Source of the DNA: Cherax quadricarinatus
Taxonomy: Eukaryota > Arthropoda > Malacostraca > Decapoda > Parastacidae
Assembly (NCBI RefSeq): GCF_038502225.1
Contig: NC_091303.1
Location: forward strand, 24,516,682 to 24,580,681
Reading direction: 5' to 3'
Length of the DNA stretch: 64,000 nucleotides
The stretch's first letter is position 1. The number at the start of each line of letters is the position of its first letter. The translations under genes were made by a program, and so were the position numbers. Of the stretch, positions 1 through 11,700 are shown piece by piece. Below the pieces are notes generated by a model. The model was given only the letters and a program-made list of their open reading frames with translations. It did no database searches and was not told the origin of the DNA.

Positions 1-142
1 GGAAAAAATGCTAGATTTTGAATCGTGATGAAAGGCATCGATTCCTTTCATTTATCTTTTACGGCGACAGTTAGAAGGGAAATCTTGTTGCAAGTGTTGT
101 GTTGCAGCAAAAGCAGTTTTAGAGTTCTCTACTGAAAGTCAT
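1..142. other. Unassigned left edge
   Basis: No coding exon, repeat family or RNA gene could be recognised here. The remaining lobe 3 exons of the transferrin gene should lie further left on the minus strand, but none is seen before the window ends. Confidence 0.5.
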
Positions 143-895
143 TCAATTCAATTCAATTCAAGTTTATTCTCTATAAGGGTTACAATGTGGGGTTTACAGG
201 TTTTGGGTATTGTGTAGTTTACATGTTATAAAATACTAATTACAGAGGGGGCCACTAGGACACCTAGCATGGTTAGGCATTTCGTGCAGACTTAGGTTAA
301 TTCTTAACATTAAATCCTTACAGATTATGGTATTAAGGCTAAGTGACTACATCATAATTTGTGAGTTTAGCAATGTGAATGCTTTTGTTTTGGCACAATA
401 CAAGGTGTCTATATTGGAGCATCATAGGCAAACTTATGACTAGTTAGGATTTATTATTTTAAGATTAAGATTAGTATTTCTGGGTTTATAGTCAGTGGGT
501 GAGTGAGTGTAATTGTGAACCACCAGGTGGCTATCATGTAGTTAGTTGTCGGGGTGAATCAGGGAGATAAGATGTTTTTTAACTGTAGTTTTGAAAGTGA
601 TGAATGTGTCTGCAGTTCTAGAGTTTTCAGGTAGGATGTTCAGGTCCTGTAGATATAGATTGCACAGTAGTAAGTGTGGATATTCTGAACAGGGAGTAAG
701 TTTAGATCTATGAAGAGTGGGGGGGGGGTGTTGCCAGGGATGGGATTTAGTGATTATTCTTACTGCGGCTTTTTGTTGGGTTATTATTGGCTTTAGGTGT
801 GTTGCTGCAGTTGAACCCCAAGCACAGATAGCATAGGTGAGGTATGGATATATAAGTGAATGGTATGGTGTGAGAAGGGCAGTTTGCGGTACGTA

Positions 896-1670
896 TTATC
901 GTATCTCGGAGAGGATCCTCACTGTTTTGGATACTTTTTTTGTTATGTGTTGGATATGGGTGCTGAAATTTAGGTTGTTGTCGATGTATAGGCCAAGGAA
1001 TTTGCCCTCATTATGTCTGGCAATTAGAGTGTTGTCGATCTTAATGTTAAGTTGCGCAACACCTGCTCTACTACCAAACATAAAATAGTAGGTTTTGCCA
1101 GTGTTAAGTGTAAGTTTACTGGCTGTCATCCAAGTCGATATTTTGAGCAGCTCCTCGTTAACAATGGTGTTGAGGGTGACATGATTAGGGTGGGAGATGA
1201 CATAAGTCGTGTCGTCAGCAAAGAGAATGGGTTTCAGGTGTTGGGATATGTTTGGAAGATCATTGATGTAAATGAGGAAGAGCAGGGGTCCAAGCACTTC
1301 CCTGAGGAACTCCAGTATCAAGTGGCCGTATTGATGAGGCTTTGTCTTTAATGGTGACATACTGATACCTATTAGAAAGGTAGGATTTAAAATATGCAAG
1401 CGCATGGCCTCTTATACCATAGTGGTCAAGTTTGTGGAGTAGGATGCCGTGGTCTACTTTGTCAAACGCTTTTCTTAGGTCAATAAAAATTCCTAGCGGA
1501 TATTCCTTATTTTCCAATGCTGTGTAAAGCAGGTCTAGCATTTTTATAATTGCATCATTAATGCTTTTATTTTTTCTGAATCCAGATTGGCAGGGGTTGA
1601 GTATGTTTTGTGACGTTATAAATGAATATAGTCTCCTGTGCACGAGTTTCTCGAAGATTTTGGATAGCAA
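896..1670 (-). pseudogene. Reverse transcriptase fragment (family A copy 1)
   Basis: Two overlapping minus frames (1670-1260 and 1405-896) together give the RT palm. The first holds the fingers region, the LRKAFDKVDH motif and GVPQG. The second holds LLFLIYINDL, the catalytic FADD box and the thumb motif GKFLGLYIDN. The shift between frames falls just after GVPQGSA, where a few bases are altered. Downstream frames also break up. The product would be a non-functional RT, and no host role is implied. Confidence 0.8.
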
Positions 1671-2048
1671 TGGTAAGTTTGATATTGGCCTATAGTTGTT
1701 TACGTCTGTAGGGTCACCACCTTTATGGATTGGTGTAACCCTTGCTGTCTTGAGTAGTGTCGGGAAAGTGCTAGTTTCTAGTGACTTGTTAAAAGTAATG
1801 TAATAGCATACGAAAGGACATGGGCCGCTCGCTTGTACAATAATGGTGGGATGTTAGACAGATTCCCCCGAGTTATTTTTAAGTGACTTTATGATCGCGG
1901 TTACTTCCGTGGGCTCAGTTGGTACAAGATAGAAGGAATTTGGGAAATTCCCATCTAGGTAGTCCCTGGCACGGGCACTGGTACGTGGGATTTTACTGGC
2001 GAGATTAGATCCTATGTTTGAGAAGAAGTCGTTTATCTTGTTAGCTGT

Positions 2049-2320
2049 TAATTCTTATGCAATAATATCCTATGTGACATGTCAAGATTTCTTATTAAAG
2101 AAAATAAGATACCAGATATACTAAGCAAATTTCCTAAATTTGCTTGTAACAGATAAGTGAACTATAGATATGTAGATATAAATCCAAATGTATTCCTGTT
2201 AACCCTTTGGGGCCTAGTTCCTAGGCCTTTAGTGTATCCATATGCTCTCGCGCTACCGTCCACAGGATGGATATGGGGTGCACAATAAACTAGCCACTTC
2301 GGTGGCAAAATCTAAATCTA
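2049..2320 (+). mobile_element. Short retroelement (SINE or LINE tail) inserted in family A copy
   Basis: A 272-bp insertion is flanked by a perfect 14-bp duplication, ATCTTGTTAGCTGT, at 2035-2048 and 2321-2334. Removing the insert and one duplicate rejoins the host element's reading frame. The right part carries a GGATGGATATGGGGTGCA block, an AATAAAC motif and an A-rich end, which suggests plus orientation. A related block occurs near 41230-41270 (GGATGGGTATGGGGTGCA). Whether it is a true SINE or a truncated LINE 3' end is not resolved. Confidence 0.75.
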
Positions 2321-2823
2321 ATCTTGTTAGCTGTATCTGTGGGATACAGTGGTTTTTCATGAGGTTTAGTTAGAACAATATTCTTGTTTTTTTTCAGTTT
2401 GTGTGGTCCCCAGAATCTGGGAAAGTGTTTTCCAGGTCTTTTTTATAACTCCTCTTGGGCCAGTGAATCTGCTGGAGTAGTACAGTTGTTTGGCTTTCTT
2501 TATTAATTTGGTGAGAACTGTTGAATATTGTTTAAGAATATCTTTGTGTATTAAGCCCTGTCTATATTGCTTTTCATATTGGTGTTTCTTATCAATGGAT
2601 TTCAGAATGCTGCTGGTTAGCCATGGGCAACCAAGCCATTAAAGAAGTTAATTATAACAAAGTTTGAACCAAGTCTTAATAGCAACGATTCATTCTTAAC
2701 AGGACAAGATGGCCCTGGTAAAATAGTCACTCCTGTAAATGTTATATATTCAAACCTTACTTGATATTTGGGTATAATTCCCAGTTTCGAACGTCTTTAG
2801 AAAATAAAAAATATTCAACGTAC

Positions 2824-2978
2824 CGAGAAAAATTTTTGAACAACTGTGAGTTTGCTGAAGGCCACATCTCCGCCTTTCTCGGTGAGGCATCGTAAAGCTC
2901 CTTCATAGCCAATATAGTCGTCATTAACGTCACAGGTTCCACTCTTGCACATTGAACACATGGCTGCATAACGTTGCT
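2824..2978 (-). CDS. Transferrin lobe 3 exon, second iron Tyr (last exon seen)
   Basis: 155 bp: two bases completing a Lys codon, then 51 codons. The acceptor is CTGTTTTCAG and the donor GTACGT. It encodes the cysteine-rich stretch (CSMCKSGTC), then DDYIGYEGALRCL, the transferrin block holding the second iron-binding Tyr, and KGGDVAFSKLTVV, matching the family's GDVAFVKHTTV. It follows the 4276-4420 exon in phase. The next expected exon, carrying the iron His and the lobe end, is not found to the left, so the gene continues beyond the window or has been disrupted. Confidence 0.93.
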
Positions 2979-3019
2979 CTGAAAACAGAAAGAACATACG
3001 TAAGCTGCATTCATCATGT

Positions 3020-3125
3020 CACCAGCTGGCCCAGTGGTTTACGCACTGGCCTGGAGTTTTACGACTCACTCGCCATAGTTTAAATCCCACCCGTACCCTG
3101 GTTTGTTTGCAGTCATGTTATTACG
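3020..3125 (+). repeat. tRNA-derived SINE fragment
   Basis: The stretch reads as a degenerate tRNA head (GGCCCAGTGGTTTACGCACT, then TTTAAATCCCACC in the B-box position), followed by GGTTTGTTTGCAGTCATG. The same body sequence occurs near 53945-53990 and 35695-35720, so it is a dispersed SINE-like repeat and not a tRNA gene. Confidence 0.55.
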
Positions 3126-3139
3126 GTTGCGTGAGTCAC

Positions 3140-3510
3140 CTTCATTATGAAGACGTTTCACCATCCAGTGACTTTTTCATTTCAATACAAATTTTATATT
3201 CCGAAGACAGTGGAAATTTATGTAAGCAGTTTGTTAGCCTTGATAGAAGGTGATCCGTCGTGTAGCAGTGATCACTCTGCAGCAGATGTAGCAAGTTGGA
3301 AGCTTATATACTGGAACGTTCTTCACATTGATCAAGGTTAAGACACTCAACATCTATCAAAGCTGAGGGACTGATTACCTTATCTTCAACTGTTTCCAGC
3401 ATGTAATCTCTGCATCGACTTGAAAAAAAAAATAGCAAAGCGTCTTTATAATAAAGATTTCCTGTGTTACACATGTGTCTTATTCATTTTTGTGTCGGTT
3501 TTGTGTATCA
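3140..3510. repeat. Decayed Penelope-like terminal repeat pair
   Basis: An inverted pair of degraded GAAACGTTT-type ends. The left end (GAAGACGTTTCACC near 3152) is in minus sense. The right end near 3435-3500 (AAAGCGTCTTTATAATAAAG, then CACATGTGTCTTA) is in plus sense. The same termini appear intact at 35776-36080 and decayed at 29837-30452, 39780-39935 and 40318-40585. Confidence 0.5.
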
Positions 3511-3648
3511 TTAATGTAATGCTGTCACTTATTCTGATTTTTTTTTTTTTTTGCTAATTCATACGGCGCCACTCAACCAACTCAGCCAAGTACACATTGT
3601 ATTATTTTGTTACTGTCAAACACTGTGCAACTTTTATCTCACACACTA

Positions 3649-3697
3649 CACACACACACACACACACACACTACACACACTAAAAACACTACACACA

Positions 3698-3737
<40 letters not shown>

Positions 3738-3750
3738 AACACTACACACA

Positions 3751-3794
<44 letters not shown>

Positions 3795-3817
3795 CACACA
3801 CAAAAAACACAACACAC

Positions 3818-3877
<60 letters not shown>
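3649..3877. repeat. (CA)n microsatellite
   Basis: An impure (CA)n run with interruptions such as CTAAAAACACTA and CAAAAAACACAA. It abuts the 5' truncation point of the family C fragment at 3878. The long frames across it are microsatellite artefacts. Confidence 0.95.
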
Positions 3878-3879
<2 letters not shown>

Positions 3880-4174
3880 ATGTTCCAGGGAGGGGACACA
3901 GAAACAAGAGGCCACAATTGGAAGTTGAAGACACAAATGAGTCAGAGAGATAGTAGGAAGTATTTCTTCAGTCATAGAGTTGTAAGGCAGTGGAATAGCC
4001 TAGAAAATGACGTAGTGGAGGCAGGAACCATACACAGTTTTAAGACGAGGCTTGATAAAGCTCATGGAGCGGGGAGAGAGAGGGCCTAGTAGCAACCGGT
4101 GAAGAGGCGGGGCCAGGAGCTAAGACTCGACCCCTGCAACCACAAATAGGTGAGTACAAATAGGTGAGTACACA
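3878..4174 (+). mobile_element. 5'-truncated CR1-like 3' end, family C
   Basis: It encodes the last ~70 residues of the family C reverse transcriptase (MFQGGD, WKLKTQM, RKYFFSHRVV, WNSL, then stop at 4089). A short 3' UTR follows (GAAGAGGCGGGGCCAGGAGC) with two AGGTGAGTAC tail units. It begins in (CA)n and ends in (CA)n, as do the copies at 20-27 kb. Confidence 0.85.
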
Positions 4175-4275
4175 CACACAGGCGGAAATATGAAGCACAC
4201 CTCTAATTTTTGTACCCATGTAGGCTCATTTTTACCTAATAGTAAAATAAAAGACAATTCAGTAGCTTTACGTAC

Positions 4276-4420
4276 TGAGTGCTGAATCTACTGAAGTAAT
4301 GGTTGCCCAAGTGCCAGGCACACACGCTCTGTTGAATGTTGTAGTTACTGCCACAATCTCATGCTCCAGTGACGACTGGTTAGGGTTGCATGGTGGAGAA
4401 ATTACGCCATCACGCTTCAG
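4276..4420 (-). CDS. Transferrin lobe 3 exon
   Basis: 145 bp, starting in phase 0 and ending with one base of the next codon. Acceptor CACTCAACAG, donor GTACGT. It begins LKRDGVISPPCN, which continues GWKIPLAM of the preceding exon (compare human GWNIPIGLL), and contains FNRACVPGTWA, equivalent to the SCAPG region of other lobes. It ends at SAL and joins KQRYAAMC of the next exon in frame. The weak match across the middle suggests that lobe 3 evolves faster than lobe 2. Confidence 0.88.
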
Positions 4421-4459
4421 CTGTTGAGTGAAAATTAAATGAAGCTAAATCAATATACA

Positions 4460-4851
4460 TGTCGTGCCGAATAGGCAGAACTTGCGATCTTGGCTTAAAT
4501 AGCAACGCTCATCTTGCCATATAGGACAAGTGAAAATTTGTGTATGCAATAATTTCGCCAAAACTATTCTGAACCTAACGAAAAAAATATATTTGATTTT
4601 GTTTTTTTTAGTACTAAATTATTGTAAACGTATTTAAAATATATTTAGTTGGGTTAGGCTAAAATAAATTGCTCTTGTTATAATAAGGTTAGGTAAGTTT
4701 TCTAAGATACTTTTGGTGCAAAATTAAAATTTTTTACATTAACATTAATGAAAAAATATATATCTTTAAACGTATAAGAGAAAATTTCAGAAAGGACTTA
4801 ATTTTAAATGAGTTCTTGTTAATTGACCAGTTTTACATATTCGGCACGACA
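4460..4851. mobile_element. MITE with TGTCGTGCCGAATA terminal inverted repeats, copy 1
   Basis: About 392 bp of AT-rich non-coding DNA bounded by TGTCGTGCCGAATA and its reverse complement TATTCGGCACGACA, flanked on both sides by TACA. A second copy in inverse orientation lies at 30929-31321, alike along most of its length. With no ORF it is a non-autonomous DNA element. The superfamily was not identified. Confidence 0.8.
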
Positions 4852-4859
4852 TACAGCTT

Positions 4860-4948
4860 CAGGGAGAATCTCGAGTTTTCCCTGAAGCAAGTTTATTCTT
4901 TTCTCTGAGGATGAGGGTCCCCAGGACAGTTCTAGATGTGGTACCTCC

Positions 4949-5041
<93 letters not shown>

Positions 5042-5225
5042 CACATCGACACATCGGCCGATTCCCACCAAGGCAGGGTGGCCCGAAAGAAGAAAAACTT
5101 TCATCATCATTTACCCCATCACCGTCTTGCCAGAGGGGTGCTTTACACTACAGTTTATAAAACTGCAACATTAACACCCCTCCTTCAGAGTGCAGACACT
5201 GTACTTCCCATCTCCAGGACTCAAG
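4860..5225. repeat. Composite repeat around an (AT)n core
   Basis: The left block (GAGTTTTCCCTGA, GAGGATGAGGGTCCCCAG) is followed by (AT)n at 4954-5040, then a right block (GGCCGATTCCCACCAAGGC, GTCTTGCCAGAGGGGTGCTT). The same left block, (AT)n and right block occur at 13318-13620. Reverse-oriented right blocks abut (AT)n at 31694 and near 34350. The repeat family was not identified. Confidence 0.7.
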
Positions 5226-8200
5226 TGCGCAACATCCGTGCACATAATGGATGTCTAGGCTCCAGGAGAGCTCCAAATGAGAACAACCAACAGCTCCTCA
5301 CAGCAGACAGAGCTGACAGCTACCGTGACTTCACCTCTACAGAGGACCTCAAATCTGCAATCAAATTAACATCCACCAGGACTCTGACACACATCCTCAA
5401 AGCAGCTCGCTCTCGAGCTGCTAGAAAATTCACTGACCTTCTGAAGAAAGTCAATGATGCTCCTTCAAATAACAGATCCTGGCACAACCTGCTGCTTTTT
5501 GGCAATGCCTGTTTGGCTGTCCCACCAAGGAGGGACAGTCACTAGCAACACATGTTATTAGAGCAATTAATGTATTCCCGAGGGATGACAACCTCGTCCG
5601 TCTCCCCCCTAGGGCGACAAACACCCGCCGGGCAAATGCCAACAACAGGACACCCGACGCCTCAAAAATCAGAGCCCAAATTAGCAAAAAAAATAGAAGA
5701 GGGTAATACTATTGGAGCTCTGAGGCTTATAACCAGTGAGGATACCATCGCTCCTAAGGACGTCAGTACGGCGCAAGCTCTGAAGGACAAACATCCACCC
5801 AGGGCTCCCAGTACCAACATTGACCTCCCTGACATTGCAGCAGGTTAAGAACATTTAACATTACAGGATGCTGATGTGTATAAAGCTGCTATGTCATTTC
5901 CACAGGGCTCAGCAGGAGGTTTCATCTGTTTAAGGCAGTGGTTCCCAAACTTTTTCAGCTTGTTACCCAATTTAACATGCCACATAAAGCATGTTACCCC
6001 TTTCACAAAATGTTGTTATTATTGATATATATGGCTAAACGTGAACGTATACAGCCTCGCATACTCTGCTAATCCTAGCAAAACCATTGAAAACGTAAGA
6101 ACCACACATACATTATATATAAAATTAATAATAGCTACAAATTCACAGTAACAGTGGGTAAATACTAACTATATACTGCACAGGGCAGTACACATACATA
6201 CCAGCTTATGTCTACCTCGGCTGATGCTCACAGATAAACTGACAGTGTGAAATAGAGGCAGCCTCAGGAAGTGAGTGACGCATACTGGACAGGTCGATCT
6301 GGGCTACTGAGTGACTTTTGTCCTGAAGCATACTTGTCAAAATACTTTTGGGTTTCCACACACTTAGCTATATATTTCTTCTTTTCTAATACTGTATATT
6401 AGTTTTTGATGTTTATTGTTATTTGGTTTAACTTTATTACTTACTTATAATAGGTTTACTTTACAACTTTATATACTAAGACAAAGTTAACAATAATCCT
6501 CATACCGGGTACCGCATTGTTTTCTTGATTTTCAGAATTCATAACTTTTTTTCTGTCACCCCTCCATTACCCCCCAAAAATGGTTAAATTACCCCCAGGG
6601 GGTAATTTACCCCCAGTTTGGGAACCACTGGTTTAAGGCAACAACACTTAAAACAAATGCTCATTCCAGCACTTGGTGATGTTTCAGAGAGGTTGCTGGC
6701 TGAACTCACCAAATTTTCCAATGTATGCATGGATGGCAGTGTCCCAGAGGCCATTAGACACCTTTTCTTTGGTGCCTGACTGTCTTCCGAAAGAAGGATG
6801 GAAGAATCAGGCCCATTGCAGTGGGCACCACCCTTCGGTGCCCAGTCGCCAAGGCTGCAGTAAGAATGGTGAGTCAAGAAGCTGCCTCAATGTTGAAACC
6901 AACTCAGCTCGGTTTTGGTGTTCAACAAGGCTGTGAATCAGCTGCCCACGCAGCACGAGTATATATCAACAACATGCCCGATGAAATAGCCTTGATCAAA
7001 TTGTACTGTGCCGACGCTTTCAACTTAGTCAGAAGGGTTGCTGCTCTCCAAGCAGTTTCTAGACACTTCCCTTCCCTGTATCCCTTCACTGAATCGTGTT
7101 ATAATGTAACTTTTAAACTATTGTTTGGTGACCTTAAAATTGACTCGTGTGAGGGCGTGAACAGGGGAACCCTCTCGCCCCCTTTCTATTCTGTCTGGTC
7201 ATCAAGGAAGTCACAGAAGCACTCTCCAGTGAGCTCAATAAATGGTTCTTGGATGTTGGTACCCAAGCTGGCACAACAGAATCTCTCCCATAGGACATCA
7301 GTAAAATTAAAGACCTGGGAGAAAGCCTGGGCCTATCTTTAAACCCCACCAAATGTGAAATAGTTTCTACCAATCGACAGATGATCCAGGATATTAGTGC
7401 TGTTCTACCAGGAGCACGAGCCATTGATCCAGCCAACAGCACTCTCCTTGGCGCTCCTCTTGGGTCCAATGCCATCGATCTGATCCTAGAAAAAGAATCT
7501 CAGACCTCAGGACGATGGAAAGCAGGATGAAAGACATCGATACACATGATGCCTTCTACCTACTCACCAGGTGCCTGTCAATCCCAAAACTTACCTACTT
7601 CCTGAGATGCTCCAGAGCCTTCAGCAGTCTGAAACTCAAGGAATATGACTCTCTTTAAGACCATGCTAGAGAGTGTATTGAATCTTTCCCTTGAAGATGG
7701 ACAGTGGTTGGAAGCCTCACTTCCAGTCAGGCTTGGGGGGCTGAGAGTATGCAAATCCTCCCAGATTGCCCTACTAGCTTTACTATCCTCTACCATAGCA
7801 TCAAATGAGTTAATAAAACAAATTCTTCTGGACAACCTTAGTGACTCAGCAGGAACACAGGACCCTAGCTACATCAGTGCCATCACTGTATGGGAGACTG
7901 TTGCTGCTTCAGCACCAAAACCTAGTGCAGCACTGGCCTACAAGGAGTCAAGTTGGGATGGCCCCATCGCTGAAAAGGTGCTTGCCAACATGCTCAGGGC
8001 TGTAACATCCGACAGGGAGGCTGCCCATCTCCAAGCTGTGAGTGCACATCACTCCGGGGACTTCCTCCAAACAGTTCCCATTTCGGCAATGGGAACACGC
8101 CTCGACCCTATGACCCTCTGTATTGCAGTGGTTCTGCACCTTGCTGTCCCAATTCTCACGGAATATACGTATATTTGCTGCAATGCGTAAGCCGACCAAT

Positions 8201-8745
8201 ATGGTTTACATGGTTTTAACTGTTCCAAAACCAAGGGCTGGCATGTAAGACACAATGAAGTCAATGACATCATAAAGAGAACCATTGCTACAGCTGGATG
8301 CCCAGCCGAGAGAGAGCCCCGATCACTAGCAGCCAATAATACCCACAACCCAGCAAACCACCCCGATGGGATCACCATCTATCCCTGGAAGAGTAGCAAG
8401 CTCATAGCATAGGACTATACCTGTGTGTCCACACTGGCTGACACCTATATCCATCACAGTGTCGGGTGACAGGGAGGAACTGCTGATCACAGGGAGGAGT
8501 ACAAGATCAGCAAGTACAGGGACATAAACCAACAGTATCAATTTGTCTCAGTGGGATTAGAGACCTTGGGATCATGGGGGAAAAAATGCCACACGTTTCT
8601 TTAAAGAACTGGGTTCCAGACTCATCGACATCACCAGGGACCCAAGGGCAGCCACTTTCATGTTCCAGCGCCTCAGTGTGGCCATCCAGAGGGAAAATGC
8701 TTACTGCATAATTGGCTCTCGTCCGGCTTCAGAAGAGCTGGAGGA
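5226..8745 (+). mobile_element. Decayed R2/NeSL-like non-LTR retroelement
   Basis: The plus strand carries a broken ORF in the order of a REL-endonuclease non-LTR element. An N-terminal region (RAHNGCLGSRR to CLAVPPRRD) is at 5226-5540. Next come KKIEEGNTIGALRLITSEDT and KDKHPPRAP near 5680-5800, then SFPQGSAGG with QHLK. RT remnants follow (QLGFGVQQG near 6908, LYCADAFNLV, FLDVG near 7250 where YLDDG is expected, LGLSLNPTKCE). A C-terminal region (HGFNCSKTKGWHVRH, HPDGITIYPW) near 8205-8390 resembles the CCHC and PD-(D/E)xK endonuclease portion. Many stops and shifts mean it is dead. A hAT element interrupts it at 5936-6630 and family B abuts its 3' end. Confidence 0.7.
5226..8745 (+). pseudogene. 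Remnant R2/NeSL-like polyprotein ORF
   Basis: The longest open pieces are 5226-5544, 5552-5848, 6821-7342 and 7645-8190. The RT active site reads FLDVG instead of a YLDDG-type box, so one catalytic Asp is lost. The endonuclease-like stretch DGITIYPW, KLIA, stop, DYTC keeps the shape of a PDG, W, K, D pattern but is interrupted by a stop. Assignment rests on motif order recalled from this family. The clade name (R2, NeSL or a relative) is uncertain. Confidence 0.55.
5936..6630. mobile_element. Non-autonomous hAT element
   Basis: 695 bp starting CAGTGGTTCCCAAAC and ending GTTTGGGAACCACTG, perfect 15-bp terminal inverted repeats. It is flanked by the 8-bp duplication GTTTAAGG (5928-5935 and 6631-6638), the target size typical of hAT. 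Excising the element and one duplicate restores the flanking retroelement frame across ICLRQ and QHLKQ. No transposase frame is visible, so it is a MITE or a deletion derivative. Confidence 0.93.
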
Positions 8746-8789
8746 GATTCCTAATTTACCTGGAGTTTACCTGGAGAGAGTTCCGGGGG

Positions 8790-11700
8790 TCAACGCCCCC
8801 GCGGCCCGGTCTGAGACCAGGCCTCCTGGTGGATCAGAGCCTGATCAACCAGGCTGTTGCTGCTGGCTGCACGCAAACCAACGTACGAGCCACAGCCCGG
8901 CTGATCCGGAACTGACTTTAGGTGCTTGTCCAGTGCCAGCTTGAAGACTGCCAGGGGTCTGTTGGTAATCCCCCTTATGTGTGCTGGGAGGCAGTTGAAC
9001 AGTCTCGGGCCCCTGACACTTATTGTATGGTCTCTTAACGTGCTAGTGACACCCCTGCTTTTCATTGGGGGGATGGTGCATCGTCTGCCAAGTCTTTTGC
9101 TTTCGTAGTGAGTGATTTTCGTGTGCAAGTTCGGTACTAGTCCCTCTAGGATTTTCCAGGTGTATATAATCATGTATCTTTCCCTCCTGCGTTCCAGGGA
9201 ATACAGGTTTAGGAACCTCAAGCGCTCCCAATAATTGAGGTGTTTTATCTCCGTTATGCGCGCCGTGAAAGTTCTCTGTACATTTTCTAGGTCGGCAATT
9301 TCACCTGCCTTGAAAGGTGCTGTTAGTGTGCAGCAATATTCCAGCCTAGATAGAACAAGTGACCTGAAGAGTGTCATCATGGGCTTGGCCTCCCTAGTTT
9401 TGAAGGTTCTCATTATCCATCCTGTCATTTTTCTAGCAGATGCGATTGATACAATGTTATGGTCCTTGAAGGTGAGATCCTCCGACATGATCACTCCCAG
9501 GTCTTTGACGTTGGTGTTTCGCTCTATTTTGTGGCCAGAATTTGTTTTGTACTCTGATGAAGATTTAATTTCCTCATGTTTACCATATCTGAGTAATTGA
9601 AATTTCTCATCGTTGAACTTCATATTGTTTTCTGCAGCCCACTGAAAGATTTGGTTGATGTCTGCCTGGAGCTTTGCAGTGTCTGCAATGGAAGACACTG
9701 TCATGCAGATTCGGGTGTCATCTGCAAAGGAAGACACGGTGCTGTGGCTGACATCCTTGTCTATGTCGGATATAAGGATGAGGAACAAGATGGGAGCGAG
9801 TACTGTGCCTTGTGGAACAGAGCTTTTCACCGTAGCTGCCTCGGATTTACTCTTTTGACGACTACTCTCTGTGTTCTGTTAGTGAGGAAATTATAGATCC
9901 ATCGACCGACTTTTCCTGTTATTCCTTTAGCACGCATTTTGTGTGCTATTACGCCATGGTCACACTTGTCGAAGGCTTTTGCAAAGTCTGTATATATTAC
10001 ATCTGCATTCTTTTTGTCTTCTAGTGCATTTAGGACCTTGTCGTAGTGGTCCAATAGTTGAGACAGACAGGAGCGACCTGTTCTAAACCCATGTTGCCCT
10101 GGGTTGTGTAACTGATGGGTTTCTAGATGCGTGGTGATCTTGCTTCTTAGGACCCTTTCAAAGATTTTTATGATATGGGATGTTAGTGCTATTGGTCTGT
10201 AGTTCTTTGCTGTTGCTTTACTGCCCCCTTTGTGGAGTGGGGCTATGTCTGTTGTTTTTAGTAACTGTGGGACGACCCCCATGTCCATGCTCCCTCTCCA
10301 TAGGATGGAAAAGGCTCGTGATAGGGGCTTCTTGCAGTTCTTGATGAACACAGAGTTCCATGAGTCTGGCCCTGGGGCAGAGTGCATGGGCATGTCATTT
10401 ATCGCCTGTTCGAAGTCATTTGGCGTCAGGATAACATCGGATAGGCTTGTGTTAATCAAATTTTGTGGCTCTCTCATAAAAAATTCATTTTGATCTTCGA
10501 CTCTCAGTCTGGTTAGCGGCATGCTAAAAACTGAGTCATATTGGGACTTGAGTAGCTCACTCATTTCCTTGCTGTCATCTGTGTAGGACCCATCTTGTTT
10601 AAGTAGGGGCCCAATACTGGACGTTGTTCTCGATTTTGATTTGGCATAGGAGAAGAAACACTTTGGGTTTCTTTCGATTTCATTTATGGCTTTTAGTTCT
10701 TCCCGCGATTCCTGACTCCTAAAGGATTCTTTTAGCTTAAGTTCGATGCTTGCTATTTCTCTGACCAGTGTCTCCCTACGCATTTCAGATATATTGACCT
10801 CTTTTAGCCGCTCTGTTATTCTTTTCCGTCGCCTGTAAAGGGAGCGCCTGTCTCTTTCTGTTTTACATCTACTCCTCCTTTTTCTTAGAGGAATAAGCCT
10901 TGTGCATACATCGAGTGCCACCGAGTTAATCTGTTCTAGGCATAAGTTGGGGTCTGTGTTGCTTAGTATATCTTCCCAGCTTATATCGGTTAGGACTTGG
11001 TTTACTTGGTCCCACTTTATGTTTTTGTTATTGAAGTTGAATTTGGTGAATGCTCCCTCGTGACTAATCTCATTATGGCGGTCTGGGGCTCCGCGCATAC
11101 ATGACTGAACCTCAATTATGTTGTGATCTGAGTATATTGTTTTTGATATGGTGATATTTCTTATCAGATCATCATTGTTAGTGAAGATGAGGTCTAGTGT
11201 ATTCTCCAGTCTAGTAGGCTCTATTATTTGCTGGTTTAAATTGAATTTTGTGCAGAGATTTAAAAGCTCGCGTGAGTGTGAGTTTTCATCAGAGCTGCCT
11301 CCTGGTGTTATTACTGCAACAATATTATTTGCTATATTCCTCCATTTTAGGTGCCTTAAGTTGAAATCCCCCAGGAGCAAGATGTTGGGTGCAGGAGCTG
11401 GAAGGTTTTCCAGACAGTGGTCAATTTTTAACAGCTGTTCCTGGAATTGCTGGGATGTTGCATCCGGAGGCTTGTAGACTATCACAATGACTAGGTTTTG
11501 GTTCTCGACCTTTACTGCTAAAACTTCCACTACATCATTTGAGGCATTTAGCAGTTCTGTGCAAACAAGTGACTCTGCAATGTACAGGCCAACCCCCCCC
11601 TTTTGCCTGTTCACTCTGTCACATCTGTATAGGTTGTAACCTGGGATCCATATTTCGTTGTCCAAGTGATCCTTTATGTGGGTCTCAGTGAAAGCCGCGA

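Larger units (their letters stand above)
143..2640 (-). mobile_element. Decayed non-LTR retrotransposon, family A, copy 1
   Basis: This is a minus-strand remnant of a CR1/Jockey-like non-LTR element. On the minus strand it starts near 2640 with the end of the endonuclease region and its linker. It passes through a frameshifted reverse transcriptase and ends near 143 in a short tandem tail of TTGAA units. It is the same family as the 57-61.7 kb element: both share the RT motifs SGFR/FGFR, LRKAFD, GVPQGS and FADDTTYV and a similar linker containing LKS and KHQYEK. It is interrupted at 2049-2320 by a short retroelement with a clear target duplication. Stops and frameshifts make it inactive. Confidence 0.8.

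Noticed and set aside
2757..3017. 86-residue minus frame over the lobe 3 exon
   Set aside because: A different frame from the transferrin reading. The transferrin frame matches the family and both splice sites.
3551..4089. Frames through (CA)n, including the Val/Cys-rich minus frames
   Set aside because: Microsatellite artefacts. Only the retroelement end after 3878 is meaningful.
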